Positions 50,101 through 59,482 of a stretch of 64,000 nt of DNA are shown here, in pieces (within the stretch, counting starts at the first letter, position 1; the number at the start of each line of letters is the position of its first letter). The stretch spans positions 2,344,001 through 2,408,000 of the forward strand of contig JBGVUE010000001.1 of assembly GCA_041861885.1 (NCBI GenBank), written 5' to 3'. Position numbers and translations under genes: made by a program. Source of the DNA: Haloimpatiens sp. FM7315 (GTDB taxonomy: Bacteria > Bacillota > Clostridia > Clostridiales > Clostridiaceae). The notes beneath the pieces are model-generated. The model searched no databases, was not told the origin of the DNA, and saw only the letters and a list, made by a program, of their open reading frames with translations.

Positions 50101-51469
50101 CAAAAGTTTCTATAAATGATCCGCAGCCTGAAGAACAAGCCTCATTAAGCATTATGCTGTCGATTACTCCATTTTTAACTTTAAGACACTTCATATCTTG
50201 TCCACCAATGTCCAAGATAAAATCTACCTTTGGTAGGAAAAACTTAGCAGCCTTATAGTGAGCTACCGTTTCTATTTCTCCTAAATCTACCTTTAATGCT
50301 GCCTTTATAAGTCCCTCTCCATAACCTGTAACTACTGAACTTGCTATATAAGTTTCTTCATTAAGCTTACTATAAAGATCCTTTAATATATTAATTGTAG
50401 AAATAAGAGGTCTTCCTTCATTGCTTCCATAATAGGAATAAATAAGTTCACCTTTTAAACCTATTAATGCAGCTTTAGTAGTTGTAGACCCTGCATCTAT
50501 TCCAAGAAAACATTCTCCCTTATAATTTTTTAAATCTCCTCTTAAAACCCTAGATTTTTTATGTCTCTCTCTAAACTCTTTAAGTTCATTTTCATCTATA
50601 AATAAAGCTCTTAGCCTATCTACTTCACCTTCAAAGTTATCCCCAATATTATAAAGTCTTTTAAATAATTCACTTTCTTTTATAGGTTTTTCCTCAAAAG
50701 AAGCTAGAGCTGCTCCTAAAGCTACAAAAAGCTGAGAATCTTCTGGAAAGATTACTTCCTCCTCCTTTAATTTAAGAGTTTCAATGAACCTTTCTCTAAG
50801 CTCTGATAAAAAGTACAAAGGGCCACCTAAAAATGCTACATTACCTTTAATTGGCTTTCCACAGGCAAGTCCACTTATAGTTTGATTAACAACTGCTTGA
50901 AATATAGAAACTGCTATATCTTCTTTATGAGCACCTTCATTTATAAGAGGTTGAATATCGGTTTTAGCAAAAACCCCACATCTTGCAGCTATTGGATATA
51001 TAATCTTATGATTTTTTGAAAGTTTATTAAGCCCCATAGCATCTGTTTGCAAAAGAGATGCCATTTGGTCTATAAAAGCTCCTGTACCCCCTGCACAGGT
51101 TCCATTCATTCTTTGCTCTACAGTTCCATCAAAATAAGTAATTTTAGCATCTTCACCGCCAAGCTCAATAACTACATCAGTTTTGGGAATAATCTTCTTT
51201 ACCGCCTTAGTGCTTGAAACAACTTCCTGAATAAAAGGAATATCAAGCCATTTAGAAACTCCAAGACCACCTGAACCTGTAACTTTTATAGTTATTAGCT
51301 TGTCCTTCAGTTCAGATTTTGCTTCATTTATAACCTTAATTATGGTCTTTTTAATATCAGAAAAATGCCTTTGATACTTTTTATATATAATTTTTTCATA
51401 GGAATTTAAAATAACCAGCTTAACTGTAGTAGACCCTACGTCTAGACCCAAATGTAAAATTTTCTCCAT
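47177..51469 (-). CDS. Giant 2-hydroxyacyl-CoA dehydratase activase/reductase fusion
   Basis: 1,430 residues. It has two tandem BcrA/BadF-type ASKHA ATPase modules. The first has [11 protein letters not shown], the cluster Cys in [11 protein letters not shown] and [11 protein letters not shown]. The second has [24 protein letters not shown] and [21 protein letters not shown] knuckle follows (about 605), then a DUF2229 region ([35 protein letters not shown]) and an HgdB-like part ([30 protein letters not shown]). ATP-driven low-potential electron transfer to a double-cubane or similar cluster is likely; the substrate is unknown. Confidence 0.93.
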   Translation of the reverse strand: MEKILHLGLDVGSTTVKLVILNSYEKIIYKKYQRHFSDIKKTIIKVINEAKSELKDKLITIKVTGSGGLGVSKWLDIPFIQEVVSSTKAVKKIIPKTDVVIELGGEDAKITYFDGTVEQRMNGTCAGGTGAFIDQMASLLQTDAMGLNKLSKNHKIIYPIAARCGVFAKTDIQPLINEGAHKEDIAVSIFQAVVNQTISGLACGKPIKGNVAFLGGPLYFLSELRERFIETLKLKEEEVIFPEDSQLFVALGAALASFEEKPIKESELFKRLYNIGDNFEGEVDRLRALFIDENELKEFRERHKKSRVLRGDLKNYKGECFLGIDAGSTTTKAALIGLKGELIYSYYGSNEGRPLISTINILKDLYSKLNEETYIASSVVTGYGEGLIKAALKVDLGEIETVAHYKAAKFFLPKVDFILDIGGQDMKCLKVKNGVIDSIMLNEACSSGCGSFIETFAHSLGMSVQDFAKEAVSSKAPVDLGSRCTVFMNSRVKQAQKEGASVGDISAGLSYSVIKNALQKVIKIRNTEEMGENIIVQGGTFYNDAVLRSFEIISGREAIRPDISGIMGAFGAAIIAKERYHKDVKSTLLKSKELNEFKCNTVLKRCGGCGNNCLLTVNEFSDGREFISGNRCERGAGVTKKVEKLPNLFDYKYKKLFSYIPLKEEEAKRGTIGIPRVLNMYENYPLWFTFLSEIGFRVLISRRSSKKTYELGIETIPSESACYPAKISHGHIMDLVNRGIKTIFYPCVAYEKKEIKAADNHYNCPIVTSYPEVIKNNMDVLKEKEIKFMNPFLSLDNKKKLEKRLYDEFKEFGVTKKEVKNALDKAWIEEEAAKTDIREKGEEVLSYLEKTGKKAIVLAGRPYHLDPEINHGLPNLINEYGMAVLTEDSICHLGKVNRPLRVVDQWVYHSRLYEAASFVSTKSNLELIQLNSFGCGLDAVTTDEVQDILTSKGKIYTAIKIDEVNNLGAIRIRIRSLKAAIDEREKNKIQLNLNNEDTLKRVVFTEAMRKNHTILAPQMSPIHFQFLEEAMKKEGYNLRILPAVDKDAIEEGLKYVNNDACYPSIIVVGQIIKALKSGEYDLNNTSVMISQTGGGCRATNYIGFLRKALKDAGLLNIPVISLNFVGMEKQPGFKISMSFAKRCLMALLYGDLLMRVLYKVRPYERIKGSTNELYNKWTIKCKEALKKADTKLFNRYMYDIVEDFDNLEILNIKKPKVGLVGEILVKFHPTANNNIVDIIESEGAEAVMPDLTDFFLYCSYNYKFREKNLSGSSMATLFGEIAIRYIEHYRKHMKLALSKSKRFTAPKTIDELAKGARDILSLGNQTGEGWFLTAEMVELIESEVENIVCMQPFACLPNHVTGKGMIKELKRRYSGANIVPVDYDPGASEVNQLNRIKLMLSTAFDNLKPKKDDESYKYAREEVAASNHKI

Positions 51470-51898
51470 ATCTATCTTCTCCGTATAATATATAAATTTT
51501 TTGTTAATTTAACTAATAAAACAATATTAATCCTTTAAGTAACATAATAAACTCCCTAAAAACTACTTAAGCATAAATAGAACTAGGGAGAATTCAAAAC
51601 CAAACTTATATATACTTATTATTCATGATTATATTATTTTAGTACAGTTTTTTCACTAATACAACTTCTTAAAATTAATAATTACAATAGAAATTACTTA
51701 AAAATTTAGATAGGGTAAGCTTTGCTTTGTTTATCATTCACTTACCCTAAATGTAATTGATTTCTGCTAGTTTTCAAAATATTTAATTTTTGTTTCTATA
51801 TTTAAGGACTAAATTCCTATGAGCTTAAAATTAAAAATCTAAACTTGCGTTTTTTCTATCAAAAGCTTTTTTAAATTCATATACTAAATTAAAAAGAG
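51470..51898. other. Divergent intergenic region with two hairpins
   Basis: About 430 bp between the giant activase gene (minus) and the ABC ATPase gene (plus). It contains CTCCCTA...TAGGGAG (about 51553-51591) and AGGGTAAG...CTTACCCT (about 51712-51749). No ORF or recognised riboswitch. Confidence 0.55.
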
Positions 51899-51907
51899 GT
51901 GAAAATA

Positions 51908-52666
51908 ATGAGTAAATTAGAAATAAAAGATATATATATGAATTACCATTCCTTAAAAGGTGAAACTGAAGCTATAAAAGATATTTCTTTTTCAATGAAG
52001 GAGGGTGATTTCTTAAGCATAGTTGGCCCATCTGGATGTGGCAAATCTACTTTGCTTAACATAATTGCGGGACTTTTATCTCCTTCCTCTGGAAATATAT
52101 TTATAAATGGCAAGAACATTAAAGATACAACACCACAATTTGGATATATGTTTCAAAAGGACAATTTATTCGAATGGCTAACTGTATGGGAAAATGTGAT
52201 TTTAGGACTAAAAATAAAAAAAACATTAACAAAAGCCACAGAAAAAAGCATTGAAACTTTACTTCACAATTATAATTTATGGGATTTTAAAAACCACTAT
52301 CCAAGGGAATTATCTGGAGGCATGAGGCAAAGAGTTGCTTTAATTAGGACTCTTGGGATAAACCCTCAGGTACTTTTACTAGATGAACCCTTTTCTGCTT
52401 TAGACTATCAAACAAGGCTAAATTTAAGTGATGAGGTTTTTAAAATAATAAAAAATGAAAATAAAACCACAATAATGGTAACTCACGATATTGCCGAGGC
52501 AATATCAATGTCAAATAGAATATTAGTGCTATCAAAAAGACCTGCAATTATAAAAAAAGATTTAGAGATAAATTTTGAAGACAAGTATGCATTGCCACTA
52601 GAGAGAAGAGAAGCACCTAATTTCAGACTGTATTTTAATGCTATATGGAAGGAGCTGAATTTATGA
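51908..52666 (+). CDS. ABC transporter ATP-binding protein (SsuB/TauB-like)
   Basis: About 252 residues. Walker A GPSGCGKSTLLNIIAGL, Q-loop FQKDNLFEW, signature LSGGMRQRVALIRTL, Walker B LLLDEPFSALD and H-loop MVTHDIAEAISM. ATG at 51908 behind AGAGGTG. Its stop overlaps the permease start (ATGA). With the permease it likely serves the lipoprotein at 46104-47114. Confidence 0.94.
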   Translation: MSKLEIKDIYMNYHSLKGETEAIKDISFSMKEGDFLSIVGPSGCGKSTLLNIIAGLLSPSSGNIFINGKNIKDTTPQFGYMFQKDNLFEWLTVWENVILGLKIKKTLTKATEKSIETLLHNYNLWDFKNHYPRELSGGMRQRVALIRTLGINPQVLLLDEPFSALDYQTRLNLSDEVFKIIKNENKTTIMVTHDIAEAISMSNRILVLSKRPAIIKKDLEINFEDKYALPLERREAPNFRLYFNAIWKELNL

Positions 52667-53472
52667 AAATTCAAAATGAAATAAGTCTTGAGCATAAAAA
52701 ATATATACAAGCAGTAAAATCTAAGAAAAGAAAAATAACCTTTGTTAGAATAATAATACTAGTAAGTTTCTTTGCACTATGGGAAATCGCAGGAGACTTA
52801 AGGCTTATAGACCCATTTTTAACAAGCACTCCTTCTAGAATGGTTAAAAGCCTTGTATTAATATATAAAGAAGGTACTTTGTTTCAGCATATCTTTATAA
52901 CCTGTGCAGAAACAGTATTTGGTTTTCTAATTAGCACAATACTTGGCACATTAATTGCCATTATTTTATGGTGGTCCGATTTCGCCTGTAAGGTCCTTGA
53001 CCCTTATTTAGTAGTATTAAATGCCCTTCCAAAAGTAGCTCTTGCCCCTATTATTATATTTTGGGCAGGTAATGGATATAGATCTATTATAATTATTGCA
53101 ATACTAATATCCATAATAGTTACTATAATTAACGTATTAAGCAGTTTTAAATCCATAGATGAAAACAAAATTAAGCTTCTTAAGACCTTTGGAGCAAATA
53201 AAACTCAAATACTATTAAATTTAATTTTACCCGCTTCCATACCTACACTAATATCTACACTAAAAATAAATGTAGGACTTTCCTGGGTAGGCATAATAAT
53301 GGGAGAATTTCTAGTTGCAAAAAAAGGTTTGGGTTTTTTAATAATCTACGGTGGGCAAATTTCCCAGCTTGATATGGTAATGATGAGCATTATAATTCTA
53401 TGCATCTTAGCTTACCTTATGTATGAAATAGTAGTTCTTATTGAAAACTTTATTTGTAAGAAAATCTATTAA
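52663..53472 (+). CDS. ABC transporter permease (SsuC/TauC-like)
   Basis: About 269 residues with about six membrane helices. The EAA loop SFKSIDENKIKLLKTFGANK and the ALPKVALAPIIIFWAGNGYR segment are typical of nitrate/sulfonate/taurine-type permeases. ATG at 52663 behind GGAAGGAG, coupled to the ATPase gene by ATGA overlap. Confidence 0.94.
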   Translation: MKIQNEISLEHKKYIQAVKSKKRKITFVRIIILVSFFALWEIAGDLRLIDPFLTSTPSRMVKSLVLIYKEGTLFQHIFITCAETVFGFLISTILGTLIAIILWWSDFACKVLDPYLVVLNALPKVALAPIIIFWAGNGYRSIIIIAILISIIVTIINVLSSFKSIDENKIKLLKTFGANKTQILLNLILPASIPTLISTLKINVGLSWVGIIMGEFLVAKKGLGFLIIYGGQISQLDMVMMSIIILCILAYLMYEIVVLIENFICKKIY

Positions 53473-53558
53473 TTTTGTATTTGTATGAATATTTTACCAA
53501 GCATATGGATATTAATTAGAATATAGAGAAATCTTTACAAATCTAGGAGGATAATTTG

Positions 53559-53921
53559 ATGAACTATTTTGAAAAAGGTAACGAACTTTATAAGAGCAAA
53601 GAGTTTAAAAAAGCTATAGATATGTACAAAAAATCTGCTGAGGAAAAACTTAATGAAGCTTCTGCACTATACAATGCAGCTGTATGCTTTATGAAATTAA
53701 AAGAATACGAAAAAGCTCTACCCTACTTAAAAAATGCTATAGAAAAAGACCCTCAAAGCAAGTATTTTTTTAATTTGGGCTACTGCTACTCTATGCTAGA
53801 TAATAGTAAAAAGGCTTTAATTTATTTTAACAGAGCTTGGTCTTTAAATCACGATGACAAGGACTGTGAAAAAGCCATTAATATAATAATAAATCAGTAT
53901 AAAAGCAAAACTGCAATTTAA
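53559..53921 (+). CDS. Small TPR protein
   Basis: 120 residues made almost entirely of three TPR units (GNELYKSKEFKKAIDMYKKS, LYNAAVCFMKLKEYEKALPY, FFNLGYCYSMLDNSKKALIY). Probably a cytoplasmic protein-protein adaptor. ATG at 53559 behind AGGAGG. Followed by a strong terminator. Confidence 0.88.
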   Translation: MNYFEKGNELYKSKEFKKAIDMYKKSAEEKLNEASALYNAAVCFMKLKEYEKALPYLKNAIEKDPQSKYFFNLGYCYSMLDNSKKALIYFNRAWSLNHDDKDCEKAINIIINQYKSKTAI

Positions 53922-53963
53922 ATCATTCTTCTAATAAATATAAAATAAACTACACTAAAATAA

Positions 53964-53994
53964 AGGAGCTGAATAATCATATTATTCAGCTCCT
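53964..53994. terminator. Bidirectional terminator
   Basis: AGGAGCTGAATAAT/ATTATTCAGCTCCT, a perfect 14-bp stem between convergent genes. Confidence 0.9.
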
Positions 53995-54020
53995 AAAAAC
54001 GCTTTTATACTTATAGGATT

Positions 54021-55226
54021 CTACCATTCATCTGCAATTTTACCATCCTTGTGGTCAATCATAAATCTTCTGCTACCAAAATAATCTCCACCTTTTGCAA
54101 AGGTAGTGTCTACATTTAACCACTGCTTTTCTTCTTTTAAGTAAACCTCATTCCAGGCATGTCCTATCCAGCTAACTCCATTAAATCCTTTCCCCGTAAC
54201 TATCCTAACTTTAATGCCATTTGCCCTACACATGGCAACATAAAGACAAGAGTAGTCGAAACATATTCCTGTTCTAGAGTTATATGTAGGTATGGCCCCT
54301 GATTCAGAATCATAAATATTTTTAAATATTTTATCAGCCTTATCGTTATCGTATATTATATTTTTAGATATCCAATCATATATTTTCTCTGCTTTTTCTC
54401 TATCAGTATTACTGTTTTTAACTAAATCCACTGCAAAGGCATTGATTTCTTTATTTGACTTTACACCCTCATCTAGGGTTATACCATTGTAATATATAAT
54501 TGTTTTTGAAGTTTCATTTGAAGTTTTATTTTCACTGTCTTTTGGAATCTCTCTCTTTACTACAATCTTAAAGGAGTTATTTACAATATTCGGAAGCTTC
54601 TTTGCCAATTTTGAGTTGTTTATTGGAATTACAACTTGCTGGCAAATATAATTGTAATATTTAGATTTTCCAAGAGACAAATTTAAATTCTCACTTAAAT
54701 TAAGCATAGATAAGAAATTTAATACAAAGGCTAATATAATTATATAACATATAGATTTAGGAATTTGAAATACACTTCCAAGTATTCTCCTTAAAAAGCT
54801 GCTTTTCTCCCTAATACCACTTTCAATTCCATCAAACAAAGGAAAAACTGTAATGGTATTTATACCTCTAAATATAAACATTATTAAATTATGTATAATG
54901 AAAATAGCTATAGGTATAACCACTATATATATAACTATTGGCTTATTACTTACATATTTTAATATACTTTCAGGAATCAGTTCATAAATATTACTATATA
55001 TCCCTTTGGTGTGATTAAAAAATATATTTTTCATCCAATGTATTCCAAATATTAAAGATAAAACAAAAGAGAAATTTCCCTCTACTCCAAGCACATCTTC
55101 CTTTAAATGCCTAGAGGAAAACTTAATTATAAATCCTTTTAAAATGGGATAAATAAATATTAAAAGCATTAAAACATTTATAAGGTTTTTATCTTTAAAA
55201 AATGGCACAAAAAAATCTTTATACAC
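54021..55226 (-). CDS. Membrane-anchored transglutaminase-like protein
   Basis: 401 residues. About five N-terminal membrane segments (residues 15-185), then an extracytoplasmic transglutaminase fold. The catalytic triad is visible: Cys in RTGICFDYSCLY, His in WIGHAWNEVYL and Asp in WLNVDTTF. Probably a protease or cross-linking enzyme acting at the cell surface; substrate unknown. GTG start behind GGGGATAAGAC. It follows recX by 16 nt. Confidence 0.88.
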   Translation of the reverse strand: MYKDFFVPFFKDKNLINVLMLLIFIYPILKGFIIKFSSRHLKEDVLGVEGNFSFVLSLIFGIHWMKNIFFNHTKGIYSNIYELIPESILKYVSNKPIVIYIVVIPIAIFIIHNLIMFIFRGINTITVFPLFDGIESGIREKSSFLRRILGSVFQIPKSICYIIILAFVLNFLSMLNLSENLNLSLGKSKYYNYICQQVVIPINNSKLAKKLPNIVNNSFKIVVKREIPKDSENKTSNETSKTIIYYNGITLDEGVKSNKEINAFAVDLVKNSNTDREKAEKIYDWISKNIIYDNDKADKIFKNIYDSESGAIPTYNSRTGICFDYSCLYVAMCRANGIKVRIVTGKGFNGVSWIGHAWNEVYLKEEKQWLNVDTTFAKGGDYFGSRRFMIDHKDGKIADEW

Positions 55227-55242
55227 GTCTTATCCCCTTTCT

Positions 55243-56120
55243 TTAGTTTTCACTACTTACAATTTCTTTTACTATCTTTTTTACAGTATCATACTCGTAT
55301 CCTCTTCTTAATAAATAAGCTAGTAGTTTTCTATAAATCTTCACATAATCTTTTTCACTTTTTATTATAATATTGTATCTTTTAGTTGCAACTTCTTTAA
55401 TTGCATCCTCTTTTTCAAAGCAAGTTTGATTATTTTTATCATCCTCTTTAATACTCTCTACTTTAGGTTCTTCAAAGTCAAAGCTTGAGATTTTATACTT
55501 GTCCTTAAGTTTTGAAATAACATCACTTACAATTTGAAAATCATAGCCACTTCTAACTAAACTATCTCCAATTTTCTTATATAACTTAAAAGAGGCTTCA
55601 GTCTTTGAATACCTATTATACTTCTTTTCTGCAATAGAAAAAGCATTTTCAAACTCTAAAAGGCTATCTATTTTGCAAATACTTTCATTTACTAAATCTT
55701 CTTTTAATCCTTTTTTTAAAAGGTCATATTTTATCTTATTTTTCCCAGCAGTTTTGCTTTTATCTTTTATATACATATTTGCATATCTAATATCATCAAT
55801 AAATTTATATTCCTTTAAAAAGTCTATGATTCTATTTGACTCCTCTTCATTGTATCCATTTTTAAATAATTTTTCCCTCATTTCACTTTCTGTCTTATAA
55901 GTTTTTTCTAAAACCTTTAAAGCATATTTTTTTCCCTTAAGATAATTATCCTCTTCAGTTATGGACTTTAAATGCTCCTTATTGACTTCCATATCCTTTT
56001 TTAAACCATAAGAATATACAAGCTCCATATTACAGGCAAAACTAAACTCTTCATCTATATATATGTTTACCCTGTCTTTGTTTCTTTTTGCACTTCAATT
56101 TTGGTTATATGGTTTTTCAT
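55243..56120 (-). CDS. recX: Recombination regulator RecX (frameshifted)
   Basis: About 292 residues when corrected. RecX modulates RecA filaments. ALKVLEKTYKTESEMREKLF, IIDFLKEYKFIDDIRYANMY and KIKYDLLKKGLKEDLVNESI are RecX helical repeats. The frame breaks at an A5 run (56085-56089); one added A joins MKNHITKIEVQK to RNKDRVNIYIDEEFSFACN. The ATG at 56120 overlaps the peptidase stop (ATGA), so it is coupled to the gene upstream. Confidence 0.92.
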
Positions 56121-57367
56121 AAGTCCTCATCCTCGCTTACTAAAACATGTACAGTAGGTTTTATAAACACCCTCCTTGCAACATCGTATAAATCCTTTTT
56201 ATCTATATTTTGAAGATCCGATATGTCTTTTTCGAACTCAAAAATATCTTCATCACATAAAGCTTGACCTAAAATATAAGAACATAGTGCCTCAGAGTCC
56301 TCAATAGTTGCTGCAACTGAGGTCTTTAATATCTTTTTCATAAGATCTATTGCCCTATTATCAAAAACAATCTTCTCTTTTTTTATGTCTTCTATACATC
56401 TATCTATTATTTTAAGGGTCTTGTCCACATCTTTTTTAGCAACAGCTGTATAGATATAAAGGGTTTTAACTCCCTTTGTAAGATCCATGTTAGTGTACAC
56501 ATCGTAGGCAAGGCCTCTTTTTTCCCTAAGCTCTCTAAACAAAATAGAATTGGCGCTTTCACCAAATCTATGATTTAGAATTTTTAAAATTAGCTCCATT
56601 TCCTTAGGTAGATTATAAAAAGTATACAAATACATTATAGTACTTTGTTCAATGTCTTTTTTTATAGTTACCTTTTTTATAGGACTGTTATCTTCTATTA
56701 TAAATTCTCTATTTTCTAGTTTTTTCCTTTTCCAATTAGCAAAATATTTTTCTACAAGCTCAATGATTTTTTCATGATCTAAAGAAGAGACAACTACAAT
56801 AGAACAATTATTTGGGACATAGTTTTTTTCATAAAATTCTTTAAGGTTCTCCTGTTTAAAATTTTTAACCGTACTTTCTTCCCCTACTGTATCAAATTTT
56901 AGAGCAGATTTTTTAAAGGCCATTTGGTTTATTCTTTCAAAACTATAATCCTCTATATCATCTTTGCTACCTCTTATTTCCGCAAGTATTACTCCTCTTT
57001 CCCTATCTAGCTCTTTCTCATCAAAAACTGAATTTCTCGTCATATCAGATAAAATTTCTATAGAATTTTCTACTTCCTCACATAAGGCTGTAATACTGTA
57101 AACCGTACTTATATAATCTGTATACGCATTGTATTCTCCACCTATTTGCTCTAATTCATCATTTAACTCATCATTGGTTCTCTTTACTGTTCCTTTGAAA
57201 AGCATATGTTCTATAAAATGACATATCCCCTTTTCATTTTCTTTTTCATATATAGAACCAATCTTAAATCCTATATTTATACTAGCTATTCTTGTTTCTT
57301 TTTTTATAGAAATTATTCTTAATCCATTTTCAAGGATTGTATCCCTTGAATCAAAATACTTTTTCAT
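56117..57367 (-). CDS. M16 family zinc peptidase
   Basis: About 416 residues, with the inverted zinc motif HFIEH plus a downstream Glu in the EEVENSIEIL helix. The C-terminal non-catalytic half has FRELREKRGLAYDVY. Resembles mitochondrial processing peptidase-like bacterial PqqL/YmxG proteins; substrate unknown. ATG at 57367 behind AGGTGGAAG. Coupled to recX by ATGA. Confidence 0.92.
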   Translation of the reverse strand: MKKYFDSRDTILENGLRIISIKKETRIASINIGFKIGSIYEKENEKGICHFIEHMLFKGTVKRTNDELNDELEQIGGEYNAYTDYISTVYSITALCEEVENSIEILSDMTRNSVFDEKELDRERGVILAEIRGSKDDIEDYSFERINQMAFKKSALKFDTVGEESTVKNFKQENLKEFYEKNYVPNNCSIVVVSSLDHEKIIELVEKYFANWKRKKLENREFIIEDNSPIKKVTIKKDIEQSTIMYLYTFYNLPKEMELILKILNHRFGESANSILFRELREKRGLAYDVYTNMDLTKGVKTLYIYTAVAKKDVDKTLKIIDRCIEDIKKEKIVFDNRAIDLMKKILKTSVAATIEDSEALCSYILGQALCDEDIFEFEKDISDLQNIDKKDLYDVARRVFIKPTVHVLVSEDEDL

Positions 57368-57603
57368 CTTCCACCTCATGTTTGTCTTTAATTTATACAT
57401 TTTATATTATAATTGCAATAACTACGCCTACTATGTAGGCTTAAAAATTAATACATTCTTTATATAATTAAAATAAGTATAAAATTATTATAAGTTATAA
57501 AATTATAAATAAAAAGACCTTAAGGGATTTTAAAATTTTAATTTAGAATTTCTTAGAGAAATGAATTAGCTTTTGAAAATACATATATTCCTAAAATACT
57601 TTT

Positions 57604-57897
57604 TTAAAAAGATTTATTTTCTTTTTGGTATTCTGTGCTTAAAATGCTTATAAAATCATGAGTAAAATTAGAGCCTCTAGATATCAAAAGTGCTGTTAAA
57701 ATCTTTCCAACACCGTATTTCATGTGTATACCTATTAATTCCGTTATATCAACATTTGCAGAAAATACTATAATTAAACCTATAATTAAAGCCCCTAACC
57801 TGTCCTTTGATACCTTTCCCTTTACAAATATATTGCTTATAATCTGCCATGAGCTTTCTATTATAAAAGATAGCACCACAAAGCTATAGCCGTTCAT
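57604..57897 (-). CDS. Small conserved membrane protein, function unknown
   Basis: 97 residues. It has two hydrophobic segments (about 4-24 and 33-56, GALIIGLIIVFSANVDITEL) and an amphipathic C-terminus with GKILTALLISRGSNFTHDFI. ATG behind GGAAGGG. It looks like a conserved clostridial protein, but I recognise no function. Confidence 0.7.
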   Translation of the reverse strand: MNGYSFVVLSFIIESSWQIISNIFVKGKVSKDRLGALIIGLIIVFSANVDITELIGIHMKYGVGKILTALLISRGSNFTHDFISILSTEYQKENKSF

Positions 57898-58021
57898 AAT
57901 AACCCTTCCTTATATATTATTACATTAATTTATATGAATCTTTATAAGTATACATAACTATATAAAAAAACTAATTTGCTTTTAAATACTTTATATTTGA
58001 AAATTTAAATATAAAGCAATA

Positions 58022-58050
58022 TTGACACATAGGTTATCTTATGCTACATT
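58022..58050 (+). promoter_or_regulatory. Promoter of the preQ1-queT transcript
   Basis: TTGACA (58022-58027), 17 nt, TACATT (58045-58050) with an upstream TG. Predicted transcription start is at about 58057, the first base of the riboswitch. Confidence 0.75.
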
Positions 58051-58057
58051 GTAACGT

Positions 58058-58099
58058 GGACAGTTCGTAGCGACCTGTCTTAAAATAAAACTACGGAGG
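58058..58099 (+). promoter_or_regulatory. PreQ1-I riboswitch controlling queT translation
   Basis: P1 GACAG/CTGTC (58059-58063, 58075-58079), a loop TTCGTAGCGAC, an A-rich tail TTAAAATAAAA, and P2 pseudoknot CGTAG (58066-58070) with CTACG (58091-58095). The pseudoknot abuts and shares a base with the Shine-Dalgarno GGAGG (58095-58099), so preQ1 should block ribosome binding. Confidence 0.92.
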
Positions 58100-58106
58100 T
58101 ATGATT

Positions 58107-58610
58107 ATGAATACATCTAAAAAAATCAGAGGACTTTTACTAGCCTCAATGATCGCTGCAATATACGCCGCCCTTACTATTTCTTTTTCATTTATGTCTT
58201 TTGGCGTAGTTCAATATAGGATTGCAGAAGGTTTAACTATTTTGCCTTTCTTTACTCCTTATGCTGTTTTTGGACTTACCATTGGCTGTCTTATATCAAA
58301 TATTATAAGCCCAGTTGGAAGTTTAGACTTGATATTTGGTACTTTAGCTACTTTAATAGCAGCAATTGCAACTTATTACATTGGAAAAAGCAGTTTCAAA
58401 TTTAAAAAATTTTTAGCTCCTTTACCTGCTGTAATATCAAATGCTATAATAATAGGTCTTTTACTTAAATATGTATATGTACCTACTATGCCCCTTTGGG
58501 TAATAATGCTACAAGTTGCTTTAGGAGAGATAGTTTGTTGTTACGCTATTGGACTTCCGCTTATAGCTATTATAGAAAAAAATCCTATAATAAAGAAATT
58601 CTTAGAATAA
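58107..58610 (+). CDS. queT: QueT family queuosine-precursor transporter
   Basis: 167 residues, five or six membrane helices. The substrate-specific S component of an ECF importer, probably for preQ1 or a related queuosine precursor. VQYRIAEGLTILPFFTPYAV and GLPLIAIIEKNP are typical. ATG at 58107 is 7 nt from GGAGG; ATG 58101 is too close. The riboswitch upstream supports the substrate. Confidence 0.96.
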   Translation: MNTSKKIRGLLLASMIAAIYAALTISFSFMSFGVVQYRIAEGLTILPFFTPYAVFGLTIGCLISNIISPVGSLDLIFGTLATLIAAIATYYIGKSSFKFKKFLAPLPAVISNAIIIGLLLKYVYVPTMPLWVIMLQVALGEIVCCYAIGLPLIAIIEKNPIIKKFLE

Positions 58611-58634
58611 CAAAAAATAATATAATTTTATTGT

Positions 58635-58673
58635 AACACCTCTCATAGAATTACTATGGGAGGTGTTATTTTT
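58635..58673 (+). terminator. queT terminator that buries the next gene's Shine-Dalgarno
   Basis: AACACCTC-TCATAG pairs with CTATGG-GAGGTGTT over 14 bp, followed by U5. The 3' arm contains GGAGGTG, the only Shine-Dalgarno for the GTG start at 58674. Confidence 0.8.
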
Positions 58674-59380
58674 GTGAAAAAAACAAATAAGTTAGTAAAA
58701 ATATTGTTGCTTATTTTATTTATAGAATCAGTCTTTTTTTCCATAAAATATCCAAATCAAAAATCAACTTTAAAAGTAGACATTAAAAACTACAACCCTA
58801 AAAAACCTATTGTCATAATGGTTGACCTTGAAACTAGCCTTATGCAGGTTTTTCAAGAAAATAAAGTTTTAAAAACTTATGTAGTTTCTGGTGGAAAACC
58901 TTCAACCCCTTCCCCTATAGGAGTCTGGACTGTTATAAGCAAAGACACTTGGGGGGAAGGCTTTGGTGGAAGATGGATGGGCTTTAATGTACCCTGGGGT
59001 AAATACGGCATTCACGGTACAATTTATCCAGATTCTATAGGTTGGAACTCTTCTCACGGCTGCATAAGAATGCGAAATAAAGAGGTAGCTGAACTATATA
59101 AAATAACTCCCCATGGCACAAAAGTAATAATAAAAGGTGGTCCTTTTGGAAATTTTGGCTCTTACCTAAGAACTATAAAACCTGGTATGAGAGGCTCTGA
59201 TATATATGAACTTCAAAAATGTTAAAGGAAAAAGGATATTATTATGGAAATCCTGATGGAATTTACGGAGAAGGCATGAAGAGCATAATACATAAATTTC
59301 AAAAGGACAACAAACTCCCTATTGTTGATACTATAGAAGGGAGTCTTTACAAAAAATTAGGAGTTAAACTAATTGATTAA
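58674..59380 (+). CDS. L,D-transpeptidase with C-terminal peptidoglycan-binding domain (frameshifted)
   Basis: About 236 residues. N-terminal membrane anchor, then a YkuD domain with the catalytic block HGTIYPDSIGWNSSHGCIRM (His and Cys), making 3-3 cross-links in the cell wall. The frame breaks at an A5 run (59215-59219). One added A gives ELQKMLKEKGYYYGNPDGIY and a PG_binding_1-type end with a stop at 59380. GTG start. Confidence 0.92.
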
Positions 59381-59482
59381 ATAAATTTTTAACTAATGTT
59401 AACAAATTGTAATATTCTAGTATTTTTATTTTAATTTCTTATTTTGTGTAATTTGTTATAATATAAAAAAGGAGGTAATTTT

